A DNA stretch of 64,000 nt, taken from Dorea sp. D27. Its GTDB lineage: Bacteria; Bacillota; Clostridia; Lachnospirales; Lachnospiraceae. Below are positions 61,370 to 64,000 of the stretch, in pieces. The stretch is taken from assembly GCF_001185345.1 (NCBI RefSeq), contig NZ_KQ236744.1, forward strand, positions 773,952 to 837,951, written 5' to 3'. Each line of letters opens with the position of its first letter. The stretch's first letter is position 1. The notes below the pieces were generated by a model. The model was not told the origin of the DNA, made no database searches, and was given only the letters and a program-made list of their open reading frames with translations. The translations under genes and the position numbers were made by a program.

Positions 61370-61864
61370 ATGCATCAAGAATATATTATTCACAATTTTG
61401 AGCCTATTTATAATGAACAATCCCGTATACTGCTGCTAGGCACAATGCCATCCCCAAAGTCCCGGGAAGCTGGCTTCTATTACGGCCATCCCAGGAACCG
61501 TTTCTGGAAAGTTGTTTCGGATGTATGTGGGGCACCGCTGCCACAGACGAAAGAAGAAAAGACAGCATTTGCCCTGAAATATAAAATCGCAGTGTGGGAC
61601 GTGCTGGCAGGCTGCGAGATAAAGGGGGCGGATGACAGCAGCATCCGTAATCCCGTGGCGAATGATTTAGGCATCATATTGGAAAATGCTCCGATACAGG
61701 CAGTGTTTGCTACAGGTACAAAGGCGGCTCAGCTGTATAAGCGGCACTGTCTGCCAAAGACTGGTATCGAGGCGGTTACACTGCCGTCAACAAGTCCTGC
61801 AAACTGCAGGATGACCTACGAGGAACTGTATGAGTCATATTTGGCTATAAAACAATATATCTAA
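61370..61864 (+). CDS. DNA-deoxyinosine / mismatch uracil-DNA glycosylase
   Basis: 164 residues from ATG 61370, seven bases after AGGAGA; in-frame ATGs at 61349 and 61364 are less well placed. LLLGTMPSPKSREAGFYYGHPRNRFWKVVSDV and LPSTSPANCRMTYEELYESY are the motifs of the UDG-superfamily deoxyinosine glycosylase/MUG group. Removes deaminated bases from DNA. Close before the macrodomain gene (20 bp), probably co-transcribed. Confidence 0.85.
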   Translation: MHQEYIIHNFEPIYNEQSRILLLGTMPSPKSREAGFYYGHPRNRFWKVVSDVCGAPLPQTKEEKTAFALKYKIAVWDVLAGCEIKGADDSSIRNPVANDLGIILENAPIQAVFATGTKAAQLYKRHCLPKTGIEAVTLPSTSPANCRMTYEELYESYLAIKQYI

Positions 61865-61884
61865 TAGATAGGAAGGGGTGGCAT

Positions 61885-62688
61885 ATGGACAGAGAAGAAA
61901 AGATAGAGTATTTGATTGACCAGCTGCTTGCGGAGAACCCGGGTTATGCGTCTATTCCAAAGCCTGTGGATATGCAGGAGAAGAGAAGACTTTTACGAAG
62001 TCTGATGAACGTTCGATTTCCGGGGCCGGTATCCCCGGAAGTGTTAAATGTTCAGGATAAACTGCTGCAAGAGGAATTGGACGAAAAAGGGGTTGTAGAT
62101 GTCAGGAAGCTCCCGGTTATCGGAGACGAATATCCATGTACCGAAATTAAAAATGCCGACCGGATAATTCTCTGGCAGGGGGATATCACCAGACTCAGAG
62201 CAGATGCGGTTGTCAATGCCGCCAATTCCCAGTTAATGGGATGCTTTGTCCCGTGCCATGGATGTATAGATAATGCAATCCACTCGGCAGCAGGACTTCA
62301 GCTTCGCAATGAATGCGCTAAGATAATGGAGGAACAGGGGCACGAGGAGCCAGCCGGAAAAGCAAAGATAACAGCGGGCTATAATCTGCCAGCTGGCCAC
62401 GTCATACATACCGTAGGCCCGATAGTTGGAGGAAAGGTGACCAATCAGCAGATAGAACAGTTAAAATCTTGCTACGAAAGCTGTCTGAAGCTGGCGGAAA
62501 GACACAGTCTGAAATCTATCGCATTCTGCTGCATCTCAACAGGAGAATTCCATTTCCCAAATAAGCTGGCGGCAGAAATCGCTATCCACGTAATAGATAA
62601 ATACTTATCCACATCAAATGTGGAACGCGTGGTGATAAATGTGTATAAAAACGATGATTACAATATATACAAAAAAATATTTCGCTAA
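61885..62688 (+). CDS. Zinc-containing macrodomain protein-ADP-ribose hydrolase
   Basis: 267 residues. An N-terminal helical extension (about 1-90) precedes the macrodomain: IILWQGDITRLRADAVVNAANSQLMGCFVPCHGCIDNAIHSAAGLQLRNEC, AGYNLPAGHVIHTVGPIV and CCISTGEFHFPNKLAAEIAI. The PCHGCIDN segment supplies the Cys-His-Cys ligands of the zinc macrodomain subgroup, which removes ADP-ribose from proteins. These often sit with a SirTM-type sirtuin; here the only sirtuin in view is 7 kb away and of the ordinary class. Confidence 0.85.
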   Translation: MDREEKIEYLIDQLLAENPGYASIPKPVDMQEKRRLLRSLMNVRFPGPVSPEVLNVQDKLLQEELDEKGVVDVRKLPVIGDEYPCTEIKNADRIILWQGDITRLRADAVVNAANSQLMGCFVPCHGCIDNAIHSAAGLQLRNECAKIMEEQGHEEPAGKAKITAGYNLPAGHVIHTVGPIVGGKVTNQQIEQLKSCYESCLKLAERHSLKSIAFCCISTGEFHFPNKLAAEIAIHVIDKYLSTSNVERVVINVYKNDDYNIYKKIFR

Positions 62689-62709
62689 AAAGGGACACGG
62701 CAAAACGAG

Positions 62710-62747
62710 TTGGGGACGGAGGAAAACTAAAAAACCTCCGTCCCCAA
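62710..62747. repeat. Dispersed palindromic repeat, copy 5
   Basis: TTGGGGACGGAGG (62710-62722) pairs with CCTCCGTCCCCAA (62735-62747). The left flank AAAGGGACACGGCAAAACGA (62689-62708) is the reverse complement of the right flank of copy 1. The inner loop AAAACTAAAAAA is the same as in copy 3. Confidence 0.8.
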
Positions 62748-62786
62748 TCAAATCTTGGGTGTTCCAAATTCGGACAGGGAGGTACC

Positions 62787-63731
62787 ATGGATAATTTGAT
62801 TTTTAGTTTAAATGCGACCGTTCCTATTTTTGTGTTGATGCTTCTGGGGCTGTTATTCAAATATATCGGATGGATTGACGACGATTTCGCGGCGAAGATG
62901 AACCGGTTTGTATTTCTTGTCCCACTCCCGGTACTTGTGTTTAACGATCTTGCTACGGTGGATTTCAGCCAGGTCTGGGATACGCGGTTTGTCATGTTCT
63001 GCTTATTGGCGACTATTGTCAGCATCGCCATATCAGTGACGGTCTCCTTTTTATGGAAGGACAGGACGATTCAGGGTGAATTTATCCAGTCTTCTTACCG
63101 CAGCAGTGCGGCGCTTCTGGGAATCGCGTTCATTCAGAATATATACGGAAATGCAGGGATGGCGCCGCTCATGATTATTGGAAGCGTGCCGTTATACAAT
63201 GTTATGGCAGTCGCTATGCTATCGCTCTTTTGTCCCGGGCGCGAGAAATTAAACAGCAAGATGCTAAAGGCGACGCTGAGGGGAATAGTTACAAATCCGA
63301 TTATCGTCGGCATTGCAGCTGGTTTATTATGGTCCGCGCTTAAAATCCCGATACCTCATATTATGGAAAAAACAGTTACTGGCATAGCAGGAATGGCAAC
63401 ACCTATGGGGCTGATGGCGATGGGCGCCTCTTTTGATGTCCGCAAGGCTTTTGCAAAAGTGAAACCTGCTCTTGCTGCCTCAGCCTTAAAGCTGTTGGGG
63501 TTCTGCGCTTTGTTTCTGCCGGCAGCCGTCCAGATGGGATTTCGGGAAGAGAAGCTGGTCGCAATACTTGTCATGCTCGGATCTGCTACGACAGTAAGCT
63601 GTTATGTGATGGCAAAGAATATGGGACATGATGGCATTTTATCCTCTAGCGTTATTATGCTGACTACATTCTTTAGCGCATTTTCCCTTACAGGCTGGCT
63701 ATATATACTGAAGTCATTGGGGATGCTCTGA
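62787..63731 (+). CDS. AEC-family transporter (auxin efflux carrier / malate permease type)
   Basis: 314 residues, about ten helices in two five-helix halves. FSLNATVPIFVLMLLGLLFKYIGWIDDDFAAKMNRFVFLVPLPVLVFNDLA is the AEC start, and the second half has NPIIVGIAAGLLWSALKIPIP and GLMAMGASFD. Likely carries a dicarboxylate or other organic acid. GGGAGG precedes the ATG. No partner genes; the neighbour downstream is a collagen-like gene. Confidence 0.85.
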   Translation: MDNLIFSLNATVPIFVLMLLGLLFKYIGWIDDDFAAKMNRFVFLVPLPVLVFNDLATVDFSQVWDTRFVMFCLLATIVSIAISVTVSFLWKDRTIQGEFIQSSYRSSAALLGIAFIQNIYGNAGMAPLMIIGSVPLYNVMAVAMLSLFCPGREKLNSKMLKATLRGIVTNPIIVGIAAGLLWSALKIPIPHIMEKTVTGIAGMATPMGLMAMGASFDVRKAFAKVKPALAASALKLLGFCALFLPAAVQMGFREEKLVAILVMLGSATTVSCYVMAKNMGHDGILSSSVIMLTTFFSAFSLTGWLYILKSLGML

Positions 63732-63768
63732 GCCGGGGCCAGATAGAGTCCCACTATGTCCCAATTGC

Positions 63769-63793
63769 ATTTGATAGGATACAGCTATCAAAT
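63769..63793 (+). promoter_or_regulatory. Inverted repeat before the collagen-like gene
   Basis: ATTTGATAG (63769-63777) and CTATCAAAT (63785-63793) are perfect inverted copies with a 7-base spacer, ending five bases before AGGAGG (63799-63804). Could be an operator or a short mRNA hairpin. Confidence 0.4.
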
Positions 63794-63812
63794 CAAATAG
63801 GAGGACATACAT

Positions 63813-64000
63813 TTGGAAGAAACAACAAGCTTCATACCGGAAATCTACATTGGTGAAAACGGCAACTGGTATATAGGAAAAACTGACACGCTGGTGCCGG
63901 CCACCGGGTCCGACAGGCGCAACTGGTCCGAAAGGCGACCCGGGTGCTACCGGCCCACAAGGAATTCAGGGCCCAAAGGGTGACAAAGGAGACCAGGGTC
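63813..64000 (+). pseudogene. Collagen-like surface protein, start only, with +1 frameshift
   Basis: TTG 63813 is preceded by AGGAGG at eight bases. The first frame reads LEETTSFIPEIYIGENGNWYIGKTDTLVPATG (TTG taken as Met), the usual N-terminus of clostridial collagen-like proteins. After ACC at 63903-63905 the Gly-X-Y repeat (GPTGATGPKGDPGATGPQGIQGPKGDKGDQG) continues only if one G of GGG at 63906-63908 is dropped. In the first frame a TGA follows at 63981-63983. Either a sequencing error, a pseudogene or slippage at the G-run. The gene runs out of the window. Confidence 0.7.

Noticed and set aside
63811-64000. Gly-X-Y DNA repeat as a CRISPR-like or tandem repeat
   Set aside because: Repetition comes from the collagen-like coding triplets; no equal spacers. 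No CRISPR array or cas gene was seen anywhere in the window.

Overview
The window looks like a chromosomal segment of a strictly anaerobic, spore-former-type Firmicute of the Lachnospiraceae (Clostridium cluster XIVa). This is inferred from the mix of a small [FeFe]-hydrogenase with a full HydEFG maturation set, a clostridial type II fatty-acid operon using FabK, a split iron-sulfur L-serine dehydratase, DUF4317 and DUF4474 proteins, an in-frame UGA (selenocysteine) gene, strong AGGAGG ribosome sites and moderate GC. Species cannot be settled from the sequence.

Layout. 1-440: GC-rich 3' end of a surface-protein gene, compositionally foreign to the rest. 0.5-1.2 kb: a PglD/NeuD-type acyltransferase, convergent with an exported alkyl-sulfatase-like lipoprotein (1.2-3.1 kb, minus) and an RpiR-type regulator (minus). 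4.1-12.7 kb: a promoter and tight catabolic operon (VAO-type flavoprotein related to alkyl-DHAP synthase, MFS carrier, EtfB, EtfA, SDR, FGGY kinase, BCCT transporter) whose substrate I cannot name. 12.8-14 kb: a solitary DNA methyltransferase. 14.1-16.3 kb: [FeFe]-hydrogenase fused in frame to a rubredoxin-rubrerythrin-rubredoxin module. 16.5-19.1 kb: a two-gene SufC/SufB (SMS-like) Fe-S assembly pair and a membrane protein. 19-24.8 kb: small and hypothetical genes, a selenoprotein gene hidden by its UGA, a thioredoxin-like lipoprotein and tRNA-Leu(CAG). 24.9-26.5 kb: sdaAB-sdaAA.

26.6-42.5 kb: a serine recombinase gene, then a promoter enclosed by a 15-bp inverted repeat (14/15 matches), then a complete Wzy-type capsule operon: PHP phosphatase, chain-length/kinase pair, LCP ligase, initiating transferase, a GDP-D-glycero-D-manno-heptose pathway (HddA, fused HddC-GmhB, GmhA) with a GDP-mannose-4,6-dehydratase-like enzyme, glycosyltransferase, acetyltransferase, pyruvyltransferase, polymerase and flippase. 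The arrangement predicts ON/OFF switching of the capsule by DNA inversion. 42.5-53.5 kb: the fatty-acid synthesis operon (fabH-acpP-fabK-fabD-fabG-fabF-accB-fabZ-accC-accDA fusion-flavin oxidoreductase-fabT) with two FabT-like boxes around its promoter.

53.5-64 kb: HAD hydrolase, sirtuin, a second serine recombinase, a CmpB-like membrane protein, hydF-hydG-hydE (minus) behind a leader that can fold into a terminator or an alternative stem, a DNA glycosylase, a zinc macrodomain ADP-ribose hydrolase, an AEC carrier, and the start of a collagen-like surface gene that carries a +1 frameshift. A dispersed palindromic repeat (core GGGGACGGAGG...CCTCCGTCCCC) occurs at least five times in intergenic gaps, with outer arms that differ between copies yet stay complementary.
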